NCBI GenBank assembly: GCA_003533545.1
Contig: DQEK01000264.1
Span: 1-7,171 of the forward strand
Source: Acidobacteriota bacterium
GTDB taxonomy: Bacteria > Acidobacteriota > Vicinamibacteria > Vicinamibacterales > UBA8438
Reading direction: 5' to 3'
DNA: 7,171 nt
Positions 6,177 through 7,171 of this stretch are shown in pieces. The position numbers were made by a program, and so were the translations under genes. Within the stretch, counting starts at the first letter, position 1; each line of letters starts with the position of its first letter. The notes beneath the pieces are model-generated. The model searched no databases, had not been told where the DNA came from, and saw nothing but the letters and a program-made list of their open reading frames with translations.

Positions 6177-7171
6177 GTGACTCAGTCCAACCTTCCCGAT
6201 CCCATAGACGACACCGCCCTGCAAGCGGCGCTGACGCGCTACTGGGGGTATCGCACGTTCCGTCCGCTACAGCGGGAAGCCATCGACGCCAACCTCCAGG
6301 GGCGCGACAGCGTGGTCGTCTTGCCGACCGGTGGCGGCAAGTCCCTGTGCTTCCAGATGCCGGCGATGGTTCGGAAAAACGCAGGCCTCGGCCTCGTCGT
6401 GTCGCCGCTGGTCTCACTGATGAAGGACCAAGTCGATGGGCTCCTTGCCAGCGGGATCTCGGCCGCGGCGCTCAACAGCTCGCTGACGGCAGACGAGCGC
6501 CGCCAGGTGTATCACGACTTAGATGAACAACGTTGCCGGTTGCTCTATGTCACTCCAGAGCGACTGGTCGGTGAGGGAGGTGAATCGTTCCGGGCGCGAT
6601 TACGTGCATGGGGCGTCGACTTCGTCGCGGTCGATGAGGCGCACTGCATCAGTCAGTGGGGGCACGAGTTCCGCCCCGAATATCGACGCCTAGCCAGCTT
6701 GCGCGACGATTTCCCGGGCATCTCGATCCACGCATTCACCGCCACTGCCACGCTCCAGGTTCGCGACGACATTGCCAGTCAGCTCGCGCTGCGAGACCCA
6801 GACGTCTTAGTCGGCTCGTTTGACCGTCCCAATCTGGTCTATCGCGTACGGGTCCGAACCGGTCTCAAGGACCAGGTCCGACGCGTCCTGGAGCGCCACG
6901 AGGGTGAGGCCGGCATCATCTACTGCATCTCGCGCAAAGAGGTGGAGAGCCTCTCAAGCTGGCTGGAGGGTCTCGGCCACCGGGCCTTGCCGTATCACGC
7001 CGGCCTCCCGGACAAAACGCGACGCACCCACCAAGAAGCGTTCCTAACGGAACGCGCCGATGTCATGGTCGCCACCGTGGCTTTTGGCATGGGAATCGAC
7101 CGGTCGAACATCCGCTACGTCATTCATGCCGGTGCCCCGCGTTCAGTCGAACATTACCAGCAGGAATCGGG
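6177..7171 (+). CDS. recQ: RecQ-family ATP-dependent DNA helicase, 3'-truncated
   Basis: The frame runs 331 codons to the window edge with no stop. RecQ is a 3'-5' superfamily 2 helicase that unwinds forked and recombination DNA; E. coli RecQ is about 610 aa, so roughly half is visible. Motif 0 is YWGYRTFRPLQREAI (22-36). Walker A is PTGGGKS with Lys55. Motif Ia is VVSPLVSLMKDQV (74-86) and Ib contains YVTPERL. Motif II is DEAH (153-156), followed by the RecQ-specific aromatic-rich loop CISQWGHEFRPEY. Motif III is FTATAT (187-192), IV includes GIIYCISRKEVE, and V is VATVAFGMGIDRSNI. The window ends in motif VI at YQQESG. The zinc-binding, winged-helix and HRDC parts lie outside. GTG at 6177 is the best start, about 20 residues before motif 0, but lacks a Shine-Dalgarno; GTG at 6102 in the same frame would add 25 atypical residues. 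Confidence 0.96.
   Translation, partial: MTQSNLPDPIDDTALQAALTRYWGYRTFRPLQREAIDANLQGRDSVVVLPTGGGKSLCFQMPAMVRKNAGLGLVVSPLVSLMKDQVDGLLASGISAAALNSSLTADERRQVYHDLDEQRCRLLYVTPERLVGEGGESFRARLRAWGVDFVAVDEAHCISQWGHEFRPEYRRLASLRDDFPGISIHAFTATATLQVRDDIASQLALRDPDVLVGSFDRPNLVYRVRVRTGLKDQVRRVLERHEGEAGIIYCISRKEVESLSSWLEGLGHRALPYHAGLPDKTRRTHQEAFLTERADVMVATVAFGMGIDRSNIRYVIHAGAPRSVEHYQQES

Noticed and set aside
5511..6200. A DNA damage module made of dinB and recQ
   Set aside because: The DinB-like protein here is the four-helix metal-binding family, not DNA polymerase IV; the genes are separated by 180 bases and a strong hairpin, so linkage is not supported.
1..7171. CRISPR array, transposon ends, phage genes, tRNA or a defence system
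   Set aside because: I saw no regularly spaced repeats, terminal inverted repeats, transposase or integrase motifs, or tRNA-like cloverleaf. RecQ alone is a housekeeping gene and does not indicate a defence island.

Overview
This is a GC-rich bacterial window with short intergenic gaps. It carries six genes and part of a seventh, and both edges cut through genes. No single gene fixes the host. A DUF1592-family protein followed by a DUF1552 protein, a 'WRQWGGPRGD'-type PQQ-like propeller and small secreted 'DFSGMWTLD'-type proteins is a combination I associate with Acidobacteriota (Vicinamibacteria-like lineages), with Planctomycetota and Myxococcota as alternatives. This assignment is inference from family content, not from a marker gene.

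Layout: (1) Bases 1-2855, plus strand: the C-terminal 497 codons of a DUF1595/1592/1588/1585 protein with a CxxCH motif. It overlaps by ATGA a Tat-signal DUF1552 protein, so the two look translationally coupled. (2) Bases 2914-5324, minus strand: three genes for exported proteins. In transcription order they are a roughly 175-aa secreted protein of unknown function, a 434-aa PQQ-like beta-propeller protein and a roughly 157-159-aa secreted protein. The gaps between them are 54 and 44 bases. One gap holds a GC hairpin and the other a promoter-like sequence, so they may not form a single transcript. (3) Bases 5511-5996, plus strand: a DinB-superfamily four-helix protein with an intact His triad, preceded by a perfect TATAAT and a good ribosome binding site. 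(4) Bases 5997-6176: a gap with a long two-part hairpin just after dinB and a possible 12-codon leader ORF. (5) Bases 6177-7171, plus strand: the N-terminal 331 codons of a RecQ-family DNA helicase, running off the right edge.

The first five genes encode proteins that appear to be exported. A cell-envelope role is plausible for them, but no substrate can be read from the sequence. The DinB-like protein is cytoplasmic and unrelated to DNA polymerase IV. RecQ is a housekeeping recombination and repair helicase with no visible functional link to the rest.

I found no CRISPR array, transposase, integrase, phage gene, tRNA, rRNA or recognisable defence system. The window reads as ordinary chromosome with poorly characterised secreted protein families. 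The most useful leads are the coupled DUF1592/DUF1552 pair, the post-dinB hairpin, the possible leaderless promoter at 3387-3423 and the recQ leader.
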